DNA from: Pectobacterium aroidearum
GTDB taxonomy: Bacteria > Pseudomonadota > Gammaproteobacteria > Enterobacterales > Enterobacteriaceae
Reading direction: 5' to 3'
Length of the DNA: 64,000 bases
NCBI RefSeq assembly: GCF_015689195.1
Contig: NZ_CP065044.1
Location: 2,108,001-2,172,000 of the forward strand
The position numbers were made by a program, and so were the translations under genes. The first letter of the stretch is position 1, and each line of letters begins with the position of its first letter. The notes beneath the pieces were generated by a model. That model searched no databases. It saw only the letters and a program-made list of their open reading frames with translations, and was not told the origin of the DNA. Of the stretch, positions 11,450 through 25,602 are shown in pieces.

Positions 11450-11478
11450 ATTTTTATAACCGACAGGTTTATAAAAAT
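11450..11478. promoter_or_regulatory. AT-rich inverted repeat upstream of serC
   Basis: ATTTTTATAACC (11450-11461) is mirrored by GGTTTATAAAAAT (11466-11478), nearly perfect with a 4-base centre, 57 bp before the serC start. It lies in the 328-bp divergent region between ycaO and serC, which otherwise shows no gene. A regulator-binding site is possible; E. coli serC is controlled by Lrp and CRP, but this is not a clear match to either. Confidence 0.4.
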
Positions 11479-11535
11479 GGTATTTGTAACAACGGTGATA
11501 AAACAGCCGCTATTTTTCAGGTGTGGTGAGGGGAA

Positions 11536-12621
11536 ATGACTCAGATTTTTAATTTTAGCGCCGGTCCAGCAATGCTGCCGGTTGAAGTACTGCGTCGTGC
11601 TGAACAGGAATTGTGTAATTGGAATGGCCTGGGTACATCGGTCATGGAAATCAGCCATCGCAGTAAAGAGTTTATGCAGGTTGCCGCTGAATCCGAACAA
11701 AATCTGCGTGATTTGCTGAAAATCCCCTCCAACTACAAAGTGCTTTTTTGCCACGGCGGTGCTCGCGCACAATTTGCGGCAGTGCCATTAAATCTCTTGG
11801 GTGAGCGCTCAACGGCGGACTATATCGATGGCGGATATTGGGCGCACAGTGCGGTCAATGAAGCAGAAAAGTACTGTACGCCTAATGTGATTGACGTGAA
11901 AACGCGCGTAGACGGCCTGCGTGGCGTTAAGCCGATGCGTGAATGGCAATTGTCTGATGACGCGGCATTTGTGCATTACTGCCCGAATGAAACCATTGAC
12001 GGTATTGCGATCGAAGAAGAGCCTGATTTTGGCGATAAAATTGTGGTCGCCGACTATTCTTCCAGCATCCTGTCTCGTCGTATTGACGTCAGCCGCTACG
12101 GTGTGATCTACGCCGGTGCACAGAAAAATATCGGTCCTGCGGGTCTGACGTTGGTTATCGTACGTGACGATCTGCTGGGCAAAGCGCGCCGTGAACTGCC
12201 ATCGATTCTGGATTATCAGATTCTGGCGGACAATGACTCCATGTTTAACACGCCGCCGACCTTTGCCTGGTATCTGTCCGGTATGGTCTTCAAATGGCTG
12301 AAAGAGCATGGCGGTCTGGCTGAAATGGAAAAACGCAATCAAGAGAAAGCCGACCTGCTGTATAGCGCCATTGACGGTAATGATTTCTATCACAATGACG
12401 TCGCGGTAGCGAACCGTTCTCGCATGAACGTGCCGTTCCTGCTGGCAGATGCCGCGCTCGATAAAGTCTTCCTGGAAGAGTCCGTTGCGGCGGGCTTGCA
12501 TGCGCTGAAAGGCCATCGCGTAGTGGGGGGCATGCGTGCTTCCATCTACAACGCCATGCCGTTGGAAGGCGTAAAAGCGCTGACTGAATTTATGGCTGAC
12601 TTCGCACGTCGCCACGGTTAA
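11536..12621 (+). CDS. serC: Phosphoserine aminotransferase
   Basis: 361 residues. Converts 3-phosphohydroxypyruvate to phosphoserine in serine synthesis and also acts in pyridoxal phosphate synthesis. The PLP lysine is K197 in [14 protein letters not shown]-terminal [11 protein letters not shown] and SHRSKEF are family hallmarks. GGTGAGGGGAA just upstream is the ribosome site. In E. coli serC and aroA form one operon; here an ERIC element and a terminator hairpin separate them. Confidence 0.98.
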   Translation: MTQIFNFSAGPAMLPVEVLRRAEQELCNWNGLGTSVMEISHRSKEFMQVAAESEQNLRDLLKIPSNYKVLFCHGGARAQFAAVPLNLLGERSTADYIDGGYWAHSAVNEAEKYCTPNVIDVKTRVDGLRGVKPMREWQLSDDAAFVHYCPNETIDGIAIEEEPDFGDKIVVADYSSSILSRRIDVSRYGVIYAGAQKNIGPAGLTLVIVRDDLLGKARRELPSILDYQILADNDSMFNTPPTFAWYLSGMVFKWLKEHGGLAEMEKRNQEKADLLYSAIDGNDFYHNDVAVANRSRMNVPFLLADAALDKVFLEESVAAGLHALKGHRVVGGMRASIYNAMPLEGVKALTEFMADFARRHG

Positions 12622-12636
12622 TTAATTCGACCTCGC

Positions 12637-12763
<127 letters not shown>

Positions 12764-12774
12764 TACATTTTTAT

Positions 12775-12799
12775 AAACCCCGGGCTTGCCGGGGTTTTT
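12775..12799 (+). terminator. Terminator-like hairpin between serC and aroA
   Basis: AAACCCCGG (12775-12783) pairs with CCGGGGTTT (12789-12797) around GCTTG, and a T-run follows. It lies just after the ERIC element and 28 bases before the aroA start, so it should reduce serC-aroA read-through. Confidence 0.8.
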
Positions 12800-12827
12800 A
12801 TGTCCACGTTGAAAGAATAGGCTTTAC

Positions 12828-14117
12828 ATGCAGGAATCCCTGACCCTACAACCCATTAAACTGATTAACGGTACCCTTAACCTTCCAGGATCAAAAAGCG
12901 TCTCTAACCGCGCGCTTTTACTGGCTGCGTTGTCCGAAGGAAAGACTCGCCTGACTAACCTGTTAGACAGTGACGATGTCCGCCATATGCTGACTGCTTT
13001 AACGGCGCTGGGTGTGGAATATCATCTGTCATCCGATCGGACCGTGTGTGAGATTACCGGTCTGGGTGGTGCGTTTACGGCATCGCAACCGCTGGAACTG
13101 TTTTTAGGAAATGCCGGTACGGCGATGCGTCCACTGGCCGCGGCCTTATGTCTGACGGATGGCGATATTGTGCTGACGGGTGAGCCCCGTATGAAAGAGC
13201 GTCCAATCGGGCATCTGGTCGACGCCCTGCGTCAGGGCGGGGCAAAAATTGACTATCTGGAGCAGGAAAACTATCCACCGCTTCGTCTGCATGGCGGTTT
13301 TCAGGGCGGCGAAATCAGCGTAGATGGTAGCGTATCCAGCCAGTTCCTGACGGCACTGTTGATGACCGCGCCTCTGGCCGCGCAGGATACGCAAATCAGC
13401 ATTCAGGGCGATCTGGTTTCTAAACCGTATATCGATATTACGCTGCATATGATGAAAGCGTTTGGGATTGAAGTACGTAATGAGAACTACCAACGCTTTT
13501 TTGTCGCCGGGCGCCAGCAGTACCGCTCACCGGGTGATTATCTGGTGGAAGGCGATGCGTCATCGGCTTCTTACTTTCTGGCAGCTGCGGCGATCAAGGG
13601 CGGCGTTGTGCGCGTGACCGGTGTTGGCCGTAATAGCGTACAGGGTGATATCCGCTTCGCCGATGTTCTGGAAAGAATGGGGGCGACCGTGCGCTGGGGT
13701 GAGGATTATATTGAATGCGAACGCGGCGAACTGCACGCAATCGACATGGATATGAACCACATCCCAGATGCTGCGATGACTATCGCAACGGCGGCGCTTT
13801 TCGCACAGGGCGGCACGACTACGCTGCGTAATATCTATAACTGGCGTGTGAAAGAGACGGATCGTCTGGCTGCCATGGCGATTGAGCTGCGTAAAGTGGG
13901 GGCGGAAGTGGAAGAGGGTAATGACTACATTCGCATTACACCACCAGCCAAGCTGAAAGTGGCAGAAATCGGGACATACAACGATCATCGTATGGCGATG
14001 TGTTTCTCGCTGGTGGCGCTGTCGGACACACCGGTCACGATTCTCGATCCGAAATGTACCGCCAAAACCTTCCCCGACTACTTTGAACAGCTGGCGCGCC
14101 TCAGCGAACTGGCTTGA
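12828..14117 (+). CDS. aroA: 5-enolpyruvylshikimate-3-phosphate synthase
   Basis: 429 residues (E. coli 427). Joins phosphoenolpyruvate to shikimate-3-phosphate, the sixth step of the shikimate pathway. Conserved segments are [20 protein letters not shown] (20-39), [14 protein letters not shown] (about 93-106), and [12 protein letters not shown] near the C-terminus, which carries substrate-binding residues. Class I EPSP synthase of the enterobacterial type. The ribosome site upstream of ATG 12828 is weak (GAAAGAAT). Confidence 0.98.
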   Translation: MQESLTLQPIKLINGTLNLPGSKSVSNRALLLAALSEGKTRLTNLLDSDDVRHMLTALTALGVEYHLSSDRTVCEITGLGGAFTASQPLELFLGNAGTAMRPLAAALCLTDGDIVLTGEPRMKERPIGHLVDALRQGGAKIDYLEQENYPPLRLHGGFQGGEISVDGSVSSQFLTALLMTAPLAAQDTQISIQGDLVSKPYIDITLHMMKAFGIEVRNENYQRFFVAGRQQYRSPGDYLVEGDASSASYFLAAAAIKGGVVRVTGVGRNSVQGDIRFADVLERMGATVRWGEDYIECERGELHAIDMDMNHIPDAAMTIATAALFAQGGTTTLRNIYNWRVKETDRLAAMAIELRKVGAEVEEGNDYIRITPPAKLKVAEIGTYNDHRMAMCFSLVALSDTPVTILDPKCTAKTFPDYFEQLARLSELA

Positions 14118-14126
14118 TTCCTCTCT

Positions 14127-14151
14127 AAGGCACGGTCTCCGTGCCTTTTTT
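14127..14151 (+). terminator. aroA terminator
   Basis: AAGGCACGG (14127-14135) pairs with CCGTGCCTT (14139-14147) around TCT and is followed by six T residues. It lies 9 bases after the aroA stop. Confidence 0.93.
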
Positions 14152-14338
14152 CTTGCTCTGCTTCCCTCAAACAGCGCTCTGTTTTCTTCCTGAATTGCGC
14201 ACTGCATTCAGAGAATGCCTTATTTTTCCCACCATTCCGGCATTGGGGTAACCTTTCTCTGCATTGATGCGTATAATGAGGCTCCGTGATGCCATAAAAC
14301 GGCATAAGCGGAACTTCCCAGTATTAAAGGAGAGAGAA

Positions 14339-15016
14339 ATGACGGTGATGGCACCGGTAGTTACGGTTGACGGACCGAGCGGCGCAGGCAAAGGTACCTT
14401 GTGTAAGGCATTGGCTGAAGCTTTACAGTGGAATCTGCTGGACTCGGGAGCTATCTATCGTGTTTTGGCTCTGGCAGCGTTACACCACCATGTCGATATC
14501 AGTTCCGAAGATGCACTGGTCCCGCTGGCCTCTCATCTTGATGTGCGCTTTGTTGCCGAAGGTGGGCAGTTAAAAGTCATTCTGGAAGGCGAAGACGTTA
14601 GCCACGAAATTCGTACCGAAGCGGTAGGTAATACGGCTTCTCAGGCTGCGGCGTTTCCTCGTGTTCGTGAAGCCTTGTTACGTCGGCAGCGCGCTTTCCG
14701 TGAGGCTCCGGGGTTGATTGCCGATGGCCGTGATATGGGTACGGTGGTCTTTCCTGATGCGCCTGTGAAGATTTTCCTCGATGCCAGCGCGGAAGAACGC
14801 GCACAACGTCGCATGCTACAGTTGCAGGGGAAGGGCTTTAATGTTAACTTTGAACGTCTTTTGTCTGAGATAAAAGAACGGGATGAGCGCGATCGCAACC
14901 GCCCCGTTGCACCGTTAGTACCTGCTGCCGATGCGTTGGTGCTGGATTCAACGGAAATGACAATTGATGAAGTGATAGCGCGCGCGTTGGCTTATGCCCG
15001 CGAAATTTTAGCGTAA
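14339..15016 (+). CDS. cmk: Cytidylate kinase
   Basis: 225 residues from the ATG at 14339, preceded by AAAGGAGAG; the longer frame from 14264 has no ribosome site and does not match the family. Phosphorylates CMP and dCMP with ATP. The P-loop [12 protein letters not shown] lies at about 9-20; [13 protein letters not shown] and the lid RDERDRNRP are family signatures. Upstream of rpsA as in E. coli; the E. coli gene ycaL that lies between aroA and cmk is absent. Confidence 0.97.
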   Translation: MTVMAPVVTVDGPSGAGKGTLCKALAEALQWNLLDSGAIYRVLALAALHHHVDISSEDALVPLASHLDVRFVAEGGQLKVILEGEDVSHEIRTEAVGNTASQAAAFPRVREALLRRQRAFREAPGLIADGRDMGTVVFPDAPVKIFLDASAEERAQRRMLQLQGKGFNVNFERLLSEIKERDERDRNRPVAPLVPAADALVLDSTEMTIDEVIARALAYAREILA

Positions 15017-15040
15017 TCACAGAACACAGAATTTTTACCT

Positions 15041-15060
15041 CGCTGTAAGGATGCACAGCG
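15041..15060 (+). promoter_or_regulatory. rpsA leader hairpin with Shine-Dalgarno-like loop
   Basis: CGCTGT (15041-15046) pairs with ACAGCG (15055-15060), exposing AAGGATGC in the loop. The rpsA ATG itself has only a poor ribosome site (TTAAGA). E. coli rpsA is known to start translation through a structured leader with purine-rich loops and to be repressed by its own product S1. The hairpin is seen; equivalent control here is inferred. Confidence 0.6.
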
Positions 15061-15131
15061 GGGCATGTTAAACAACCCCATCGAGCAGGATGCCAGATGG
15101 ACGTTAAATTGAAACCCTTAAGATTATCAAC

Positions 15132-16805
15132 ATGACTGAATCTTTTGCTCAACTCTTTGAAGAATCCCTGAAAGAAATCGAAACCCGTCCTGGTTCCATC
15201 GTACGCGGTGTTGTTGTTGCTATTGACAAAGATGTCGTACTGGTTGACGCCGGTCTGAAATCTGAATCTGCCATTCCGGTAGAGCAATTCAAGAACGCAC
15301 AAGGCGAACTGGAAATTCAGGTTGGTGATGAAGTTGACGTTGCTCTGGACGCTATCGAAGATGGCTTCGGTGAAACGCTGCTTTCTCGCGAAAAAGCTAA
15401 ACGTCATGAAGCATGGCTGACGCTGGAAAAAGCCTACGAAGAAGCTGCAACTGTTACCGGTATTATCAACGGTAAAGTTAAAGGCGGTTTCACTGTTGAG
15501 CTGAACGGCATTCGTGCGTTCCTGCCAGGTTCTCTGGTAGACGTTCGTCCGGTTCGCGACACGCTGCATCTGGAAGGCAAAGAGCTTGAGTTCAAAGTTA
15601 TCAAGCTGGATCAGAAACGCAACAACGTTGTTGTTTCCCGCCGTGCAGTTATCGAATCTGAAAACAGCGCTGAGCGCGATCAACTGCTGGAAAACCTGCA
15701 GGAAGGCATGGAAGTTAAAGGTATCGTTAAGAACCTTACTGACTACGGTGCATTCGTTGATCTGGGCGGCGTTGATGGCCTGCTGCATATCACTGATATG
15801 GCTTGGAAACGTGTTAAACACCCAAGCGAAATCGTCAATGTGGGCGACGAAATCACTGTTAAAGTGCTGAAGTTCGACCGCGAGCGTACTCGTGTATCTC
15901 TGGGCCTGAAACAACTGGGCGAAGATCCATGGGTTGCTATCGCTAAACGTTACCCAGAAAGCACGCGTCTGACTGGCCGCGTGACCAACCTGACTGACTA
16001 CGGCTGCTTCGTTGAAATCGAAGAAGGCGTTGAAGGCCTGGTACACGTTTCCGAAATGGATTGGACCAACAAAAACATCCACCCATCCAAAGTTGTTAAC
16101 GTTGGTGATGTAGTGGAAGTTATGGTTCTGGATATCGACGAAGAACGTCGTCGTATCTCTCTGGGCCTGAAACAGTGCAAATCTAACCCATGGCAGTTGT
16201 TCGCAGAAACCCACAACAAGGGCGACCGCGTTGAAGGTAAAATCAAGTCTATCACTGACTTCGGTATCTTCATCGGTCTGGACGGCGGCATCGATGGTCT
16301 GGTGCACCTGTCCGACATCTCCTGGAACGTGGCTGGCGAAGAAGCCGTTCGCGAATACAAGAAAGGTGATGAAATCGCCGCTGTTGTTCTGCAGGTTGAC
16401 GCAGAGCGCGAGCGTATCTCCCTGGGCGTGAAACAACTGGCTGAAGATCCGTTCAATAACTACCTGTCTGTTAACAAGAAAGGTGCTATTGTTACTGGTA
16501 AAGTTACAGCAGTTGACGCCAAAGGTGCTACAGTTGAATTAGCAGATGGCGTAGAAGGCTACCTGCGTGCTTCTGAAGCCTCTCGCGACCGCGTTGAAGA
16601 CGCGACACTGGTTCTGAACGTTGGCGACAGCGTTGAAGCGAAATACACCGGTGTTGATCGTAAAAACCGCGTTGTTAGCCTGTCTGTTCGTGCGAAAGAC
16701 GAAGCTGACGAGAAAGATGCAATCGCAACTGTCAACAACAAGCCTGAAGAAAGCAATTTCTCCAACGCAATGGCAGAAGCGTTCAAAGCAGCTAAAGGCG
16801 AGTAA
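15132..16805 (+). CDS. rpsA: 30S ribosomal protein S1
   Basis: 557 residues, as in enterobacteria. Six S1/OB-fold RNA-binding repeats are visible from repeated elements such as [21 protein letters not shown] and similar in later repeats (repeats begin at about 21, 106, 192, 277, 364 and 451). The N-terminal two repeats anchor it to the ribosome, the rest bind mRNA. Strong codon bias agrees with very high expression. A 12-bp hairpin follows the gene. Confidence 0.99.
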   Translation: MTESFAQLFEESLKEIETRPGSIVRGVVVAIDKDVVLVDAGLKSESAIPVEQFKNAQGELEIQVGDEVDVALDAIEDGFGETLLSREKAKRHEAWLTLEKAYEEAATVTGIINGKVKGGFTVELNGIRAFLPGSLVDVRPVRDTLHLEGKELEFKVIKLDQKRNNVVVSRRAVIESENSAERDQLLENLQEGMEVKGIVKNLTDYGAFVDLGGVDGLLHITDMAWKRVKHPSEIVNVGDEITVKVLKFDRERTRVSLGLKQLGEDPWVAIAKRYPESTRLTGRVTNLTDYGCFVEIEEGVEGLVHVSEMDWTNKNIHPSKVVNVGDVVEVMVLDIDEERRRISLGLKQCKSNPWQLFAETHNKGDRVEGKIKSITDFGIFIGLDGGIDGLVHLSDISWNVAGEEAVREYKKGDEIAAVVLQVDAERERISLGVKQLAEDPFNNYLSVNKKGAIVTGKVTAVDAKGATVELADGVEGYLRASEASRDRVEDATLVLNVGDSVEAKYTGVDRKNRVVSLSVRAKDEADEKDAIATVNNKPEESNFSNAMAEAFKAAKGE

Positions 16806-16815
16806 TCACAACGGT

Positions 16816-16843
16816 AGAATGAGCAACGTAAGTTGCTCATTCT
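16816..16843 (+). terminator. Hairpin after rpsA
   Basis: AGAATGAGCAAC (16816-16827) pairs perfectly with GTTGCTCATTCT (16832-16843) around GTAA. Only TTG follows, so it may act as a partial terminator or an mRNA-end stabiliser before ihfB. Confidence 0.7.
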
Positions 16844-16896
16844 TGTAACGGTAGTCAGTTATCCTGGTTATTGATAGCCACGCATTTGGAGGAGCT

Positions 16897-17181
16897 ATGA
16901 CCAAGTCTGAACTTATTGAAAGGCTTGCTGGACAGCAATCTCATATCCCGGCCAAAGTGGTTGAGGATGCAGTGAAAGAAATGCTCGAACAAATGGCTTC
17001 TACGTTAGCCGAAGGCGATCGTATAGAAATCCGTGGGTTTGGCAGCTTTTCACTTCACTACCGTGCACCGCGTGTAGGTCGTAATCCGAAAACGGGTGAT
17101 AAAGTTGAGCTGGAAGGTAAGTATGTCCCTCACTTTAAACCGGGCAAGGAACTCCGCGACCGCGCTAACATTTATGGTTAA
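16897..17181 (+). CDS. ihfB: Integration host factor beta subunit
   Basis: 94 residues, as in E. coli. Forms a heterodimer with IhfA and bends DNA sharply at specific sites. The HU/IHF signature [21 protein letters not shown] (about 48-68) contains the DNA-intercalating arm with proline. TTGGAGGAGCT is a strong ribosome site. Downstream of rpsA as in other enterobacteria, but the next E. coli gene (comEC/ycaI) is found about 31 kb away here. Confidence 0.98.
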   Translation: MTKSELIERLAGQQSHIPAKVVEDAVKEMLEQMASTLAEGDRIEIRGFGSFSLHYRAPRVGRNPKTGDKVELEGKYVPHFKPGKELRDRANIYG

Positions 17182-17208
17182 TCGTTAGCCATAAATACCA
17201 GCCTTATA

Positions 17209-17235
17209 AAAGCACCCTATATTGGGTGCTTTTTT
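17209..17235 (+). terminator. ihfB terminator
   Basis: AAAGCACCC (17209-17217) pairs with GGGTGCTTT (17224-17232) around TATATT, with a following T-run. The remaining part of the 303-bp gap to 17484 shows no convincing gene; the amidohydrolase promoter must lie in it. Confidence 0.93.
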
Positions 17236-17484
17236 ATGTTTATCGTTCTTCTTCTTTCCGAACGACTGCACGACTGATGATGTGACCGACTGGCCGTTCA
17301 GAAAAACACCACGCTATATGCCTCTTTTTTTCCTGCCATTCCATAGGTTAAGTGACCGCCCGCACACGAAATATGAATTTTTTGATTTTCAACCGTTTGG
17401 ACGTTGAAGTTTTGAAGGTTGTTACCTATTTTTCATTCGGAACATTAACATTTCTAATACGTTATCTCTAAATAAGGAAAGTGT

Positions 17485-19341
17485 ATGAGTGAAGCGTGTG
17501 GTCATTCCGGCGGCATAAGCTGTTCCTGTTGCAGTCCTCTGTGGAAATCATTTCTTCCTAAAACGTCAATTGATATCCCGGAAGAAGAAAATAGTCTGTT
17601 TACCGAAACGAAATTATTCCGCTCTGCGCCAAATAAAGATGGTAGTCCTGGAAAAGCGATTCTGACGCTAGAGGATGGGCTGGACGTGGCGGTTGAAGCG
17701 ATGGGGATTCATGATGGACTCGTGGTTGCAACGGGTTCATACCAAGATGTGAAGGCCAAAATGCCGAAAAACACACCTGAGCACCTATTATCAGGTAAGC
17801 AAGCACTGTTGCCAGGCCTGATTGAACCGCATGTACATATCATTAATACGGCGATGTTATCTGCTATCGGCAATGACGTTAGCCCATTTGAAGAACAGAT
17901 ATTACGCAAAGATTATAATAGAGATTGGGTGACATCCAGCCTGGCTACGAAGGTGGCGGCAAAGTCGGATTCGGACTGGCTTATTGGCTTTGGTGCAGAC
18001 CCTTCCTTGTTTATTGGTGGAGAGAAGGAATTCAATGCCACCATTCTTGATGAACATGTGACGGATAAACGACCCGTTTTTGTCATCAATGCCTCAATGC
18101 ACATTGCCTATATCAATACCTGTGCCATTAAACTCGTCAAAACTAAAGGCGTTGATGCTCCATCGGACGGCATTCTGAACGAAATCAAGGGTATAAAGCC
18201 TGTTGTGGACGTCATTACCAGTAGTTACTCCCAAACAGAATTGGCGGCGAAGTTAGTTGCCGCAGTGCATCATTTGTTTGGTGTGGCGAGTCAGCGCGGT
18301 GTGACTTATATGCTTGATGCGGGCGTTGAACCCAAAAGCGAGCAGTCTGCTTTTGATCAAGTGAGCTTGCTGGATAAATGGGCGCATCTGCCGGGCTGCC
18401 CGGTGCGGATTGGTGGCGCGCTGCTCGTGACGAGTGATGGTGATTTCAAGAGTCACGTGGTCGATTCTTACTCCCCAGGCTACGGTGATGAACATTTTCA
18501 CTTACCGTATATCAAGATTATTTCGGATGGCTCTAATCAAGGGCTGACGGGGTATCAGTCCAAGCCGTATTGTTGTAACAGCCGCTATGAAAAAACGCCG
18601 AGTGAAACAAATGCTGGTGCTTTCAACTTCGATCCTCTCACGGACATCAATACGTTGGTGAGTAGCGTTGTGCAACATAAATGGCCGTTGATGATTCATA
18701 CGAATGGCGATGAGGCCATTAGTCTGACATTAGCGTCATTTCAAGAGGCTGGCGTGACATCTGATACCTATGAACAGCGCCGCGATCGTCTGGAACATGC
18801 ATCCCTGCTGAGTGATGAGCATCTGTCTGAAATGGTGTCATGTGGTATTTCGCCGAGTTTCTTGATTGGTCATGTGGGGTATTGGGGCTGGGCATTTCAG
18901 CAAACTATATTGGGAGAAGGTCGGGCTAATCACCTCGATCGCTGCCAGACCGCACTTAATGACGGGATGAGGATTACGTTACACAGCGATAACGGTGTTA
19001 CACCGCTTGGTCCGCTGCGCATGATGGAACAGGCTATTTCACGGGTGATGGAAGGTGCACCTCAACAGGCGACTCCTGCTGTGCTGTGTGAGCAAGAACG
19101 GATTTCCCGTTTCGCTGCGCTTAAAGCCACAACCTATGATGCTGCCTGGCAATGTCATGCAGATCAGTGGGTCGGTTCGCTCGTCGCAGGTAAATGTGCT
19201 GATTTTGTTATTTTGGCGGATTCTCCGCTGACCTATGACTCAGCAGACAAGAATAATCCGGTTAAAGATATGCGTGATATCCCGGTTCTGGAAACCTGGA
19301 AAGGGGGACGTAAAGTGTATTCAGGAACGGGTCATTCTTAA
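17485..19341 (+). CDS. Amidohydrolase family protein (YtcJ-like), substrate unknown
   Basis: 618 residues. A metal-dependent TIM-barrel hydrolase of the amidohydrolase-3 type. Metal-ligand and active-site segments are PGLIEPHVHI (HxH, about 110-119), KIISDGSNQG with the conserved lysine (about 347), MIHTNGDEA, RLEHASLL and HSDNGVTPLGPL (late aspartate). The gene is alone, with AAGGAAA before the ATG and its own terminator region. The first 16 residues carry four cysteines (C5, C13, C15, C16), unlike typical relatives. Relatives hydrolyse varied C-N bonds; nothing nearby indicates the substrate. Confidence 0.85.
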   Translation: MSEACGHSGGISCSCCSPLWKSFLPKTSIDIPEEENSLFTETKLFRSAPNKDGSPGKAILTLEDGLDVAVEAMGIHDGLVVATGSYQDVKAKMPKNTPEHLLSGKQALLPGLIEPHVHIINTAMLSAIGNDVSPFEEQILRKDYNRDWVTSSLATKVAAKSDSDWLIGFGADPSLFIGGEKEFNATILDEHVTDKRPVFVINASMHIAYINTCAIKLVKTKGVDAPSDGILNEIKGIKPVVDVITSSYSQTELAAKLVAAVHHLFGVASQRGVTYMLDAGVEPKSEQSAFDQVSLLDKWAHLPGCPVRIGGALLVTSDGDFKSHVVDSYSPGYGDEHFHLPYIKIISDGSNQGLTGYQSKPYCCNSRYEKTPSETNAGAFNFDPLTDINTLVSSVVQHKWPLMIHTNGDEAISLTLASFQEAGVTSDTYEQRRDRLEHASLLSDEHLSEMVSCGISPSFLIGHVGYWGWAFQQTILGEGRANHLDRCQTALNDGMRITLHSDNGVTPLGPLRMMEQAISRVMEGAPQQATPAVLCEQERISRFAALKATTYDAAWQCHADQWVGSLVAGKCADFVILADSPLTYDSADKNNPVKDMRDIPVLETWKGGRKVYSGTGHS

Positions 19342-19359
19342 CGTCGCATCATGCTAAAG

Positions 19360-19390
19360 CCCCGCGTTATCATTGACCGATAACGCGGGG
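19360..19390. terminator. Convergent terminator between amidohydrolase and his operon
   Basis: CCCCGCGTTATC (19360-19371) pairs perfectly with GATAACGCGGGG (19379-19390) around ATTGACC. On the minus strand it is followed by CTTTA and ends the his operon; it also lies just after the amidohydrolase stop. Confidence 0.85.
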
Positions 19391-19396
19391 AAAGGT

Positions 19397-20022
19397 TTAC
19401 TTATTGTGACGCTCTTTCAGACGATTGATGATGGTCGCCAGATCCAAATCTTGATCCTGCAACAGCACCAGCAAGTGGTACATTAAATCTGCGGCTTCGT
19501 TGGTCAGTTCTTCGCGGTCATGCACCGTTGCTGCTAATGCGGTTTCCAGTCCTTCCTCACCCACTTTCTGCGCAATACGCTTGGTGCCGCTGGCATACAG
19601 GCGTGCGGTATACGAGCTATCTGGATCGGCGTGCTTACGCTCGGCCAGCAACTGTTCCAACTGATAGAGGAACGTCCAGTCGCTGGCAGCAGGCGAGAAG
19701 CAGCTGCTGGTGCCCAGATGACAGGTTGGCCCGATTGGGTTAACCAGAATCAGCAGCGTATCGTTATCGCAGTCTGGCGTAATAGAGACGACATTCAGGA
19801 AATGTCCCGAAGATTCACCTTTGGTCCACAACCGCTGTTTGGTACGCGAGAAAAACGTGACTTTTCCGCTTTTCTCTGTGGCCTGCAAGGCATCCTGATT
19901 CATGTAGCCCAGCATCAATACTTCACCGGATACCGCGTGTTGCACGACAACCGGCAGCATGCCGTCCGTTTTTTCCCAATCGAGTTGGTTCAGTTGTTTG
20001 TCGTTTAAAAAGCACTCTTCGC

Positions 20023-20029
<7 letters not shown>
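19397..20029 (-). CDS. hisI: Bifunctional phosphoribosyl-AMP cyclohydrolase / phosphoribosyl-ATP pyrophosphatase
   Basis: 210 residues (E. coli 203). The N-terminal HisI half shows [18 protein letters not shown] and the metal motif DCDNDTLL; the C-terminal HisE half shows [18 protein letters not shown]. Performs steps 2 and 3 of histidine synthesis. The start is a GTG at 20029 that overlaps the last 7 bases of hisF; no ATG is available in the N-terminal region. Last gene of the operon. Confidence 0.96.
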
Positions 20030-21524
<1,495 letters not shown>

Positions 21525-22115
21525 CTACATCTCCAGAAAGTTTTTCAGCAGTTGCGCACCCGCAGCACCGGAGCGCTCTGGGTGGAATTGCACGCCAAAG
21601 AAATTATCTTTTTCCAGCGCGGCAGTGAACGCTTCGCCGTAGTTGGCTTGGGCAATCGTGTTTTCGCAGACTGGCATGGCGTAGCTGTGAACGAAATAGA
21701 AATAGGCACCGTCATCGATATCGCGGAATAAACGGTGTCCGGCCTTCGGAATCACCTGATTCCAGCCCATGTGTGGTAGCGGCAAGCCGTGGTCAACCAT
21801 CTTTTGCACTGGCGAATCGACAATCCCCAGCGTGGGGATACCACCATTTTCGTCGCTGTGTGTCCCCAGCAATTGCATGCCGAGGCAAATACCGAGAACT
21901 GGTTGAGTACAGGCTTTGATCAGTGCGATCAGTTCACGCTCTTCCAGTTGGTTCATCGCCGCCTGCGCGGTGCCAACGCCCGGCAGAAACAGCTTATCTG
22001 CCTGCAGGACTATCTCGGCCTCGCGACTGACTACGGGGGTATACCCCAATCGCTGAACGGCATAGGTTACCGAAGAGAGGTTGGCGCAGCCGGTATCAAG
22101 AATGACGACCTTCAT
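21525..22115 (-). CDS. hisH: Imidazole glycerol phosphate synthase, glutamine amidotransferase subunit
   Basis: 196 residues. Supplies ammonia from glutamine to HisF. The class I glutaminase triad is visible: cysteine in [12 protein letters not shown] (near 77) and histidine-glutamate in VQFHPERSG near residue 180. The ATG overlaps the hisB stop (TGATG). Confidence 0.98.
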   Translation of the reverse strand: MKVVILDTGCANLSSVTYAVQRLGYTPVVSREAEIVLQADKLFLPGVGTAQAAMNQLEERELIALIKACTQPVLGICLGMQLLGTHSDENGGIPTLGIVDSPVQKMVDHGLPLPHMGWNQVIPKAGHRLFRDIDDGAYFYFVHSYAMPVCENTIAQANYGEAFTAALEKDNFFGVQFHPERSGAAGAQLLKNFLEM

Positions 22116-23182
22116 CAGAGCACTCCTTTCGAGCTCGGCAGCGTATCACCCTCGACGCGAATTGCCTGGCGCAGCGTGCGTCCGAAGACTTTAAACAGGC
22201 TTTCCACACGGTGATGATCGTTACGCCCCTTGGTTTTCAGGTGCAGCGTACAGGCCATGGAATAAGACAGCGAGCGGAAGAAGTGTTCGACCATTTCCGT
22301 GCTCAGGTCGCCCACGCGCTGGTAGCTGAACTCCGCCTTATATTCCAGATGCGGACGCCCGGAAATATCCAGCGCACAGCGTGCCAGACACTCGTCCATC
22401 GGCAGGACAAAGCCAAAGCGACCAATACCGCGTTTGTCACCCAGCGCTTTATTCAACGCTTCGCCCAGCGCCAGACCGGTATCTTCCACCGTGTGGTGAT
22501 CGTCAATGTACAGATCGCCTTTCACTTCAATATTCATGCGGAAGCCGCCGTGGGTGGCGATTTGATCCAGCATGTGATCGAAGAAGCCGACGCCAGTGTT
22601 GATTTTGCTGCCGCCTTCCTGATCCAGCCAGACGTTCACGTCAATCGCGGTTTCGCGCGTAACGCGGTTAACGTGGGCATGACGATTGCGTTTGGTTAAC
22701 TGGTTGGTAATCGCTTGCCAGTTCAACCCGCCGCGCTGGTAGAGCAGGCCAGTAATGCCCATGTTTTGCGCCAGTTGGATATCGGTCTGGCGGTCGCCGA
22801 TGACGTAGCTATTTGCCACATCCATCAGGCCATTATTCAAATAGCTGGTGACCAGTTCGGTTCTGGGTTTGCGGCAAGCGCAGTTATCCGCTGGCAAGTG
22901 TGGGCAAATCAGCACTTGTTCAAACTGGATGCCCTGCGATGTCAGAATCTGCATCATCAGGTTGTGCGGTGGATCGAAGGTTTCTTGCGGAAAGCTTTCG
23001 GTTCCCAGTCCATCCTGATTCGTGATCATCACCAGCGTATAGCCAGCTTTTTGCAGCGCCAGCAGCGAGGGAATGACATCTGGTTCCAGCGCCAGTTTAT
23101 CCAGACGGTCAACCTGAAAATCCTCAGGCGGTTCAGCAATCAATGTTCCGTCACGGTCGATAAAGAGGTATTTCTGGCCCAC
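22115..23182 (-). CDS. hisB: Bifunctional histidinol-phosphatase / imidazoleglycerol-phosphate dehydratase
   Basis: 355 residues. The N-terminal HAD phosphatase has the nucleophile motif FIDRDGTLI (7-15) and a CxH zinc-type segment [14 protein letters not shown]. The C-terminal dehydratase has [24 protein letters not shown] and a similar HH pair near the end (NDHHRVES). The fused form is typical of enterobacteria. It starts 15 bases after hisC. Confidence 0.98.
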   Translation of the reverse strand: MGQKYLFIDRDGTLIAEPPEDFQVDRLDKLALEPDVIPSLLALQKAGYTLVMITNQDGLGTESFPQETFDPPHNLMMQILTSQGIQFEQVLICPHLPADNCACRKPRTELVTSYLNNGLMDVANSYVIGDRQTDIQLAQNMGITGLLYQRGGLNWQAITNQLTKRNRHAHVNRVTRETAIDVNVWLDQEGGSKINTGVGFFDHMLDQIATHGGFRMNIEVKGDLYIDDHHTVEDTGLALGEALNKALGDKRGIGRFGFVLPMDECLARCALDISGRPHLEYKAEFSYQRVGDLSTEMVEHFFRSLSYSMACTLHLKTKGRNDHHRVESLFKVFGRTLRQAIRVEGDTLPSSKGVL

Positions 23183-23197
23183 GTGAGCTCCTTAAAA

Positions 23198-25601
<2,404 letters not shown>

Positions 25602-25602
<1 letters not shown>

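Noticed and set aside
11809-12615. 268-codon open frame opposite serC
   Set aside because: Antisense to a clearly real gene, with no recognisable motif; composition is that of a reverse-complement frame.
14844-16436. 530-codon open frame on the minus strand opposite cmk and rpsA
   Set aside because: It is an antisense frame kept open by the strong codon bias of rpsA. It is phenylalanine- and asparagine-rich, with no domain and no ribosome site.
17222-17407. 61-codon frame after ihfB
   Set aside because: It begins within the ihfB terminator hairpin and has a biased FFFF run with no ribosome site.
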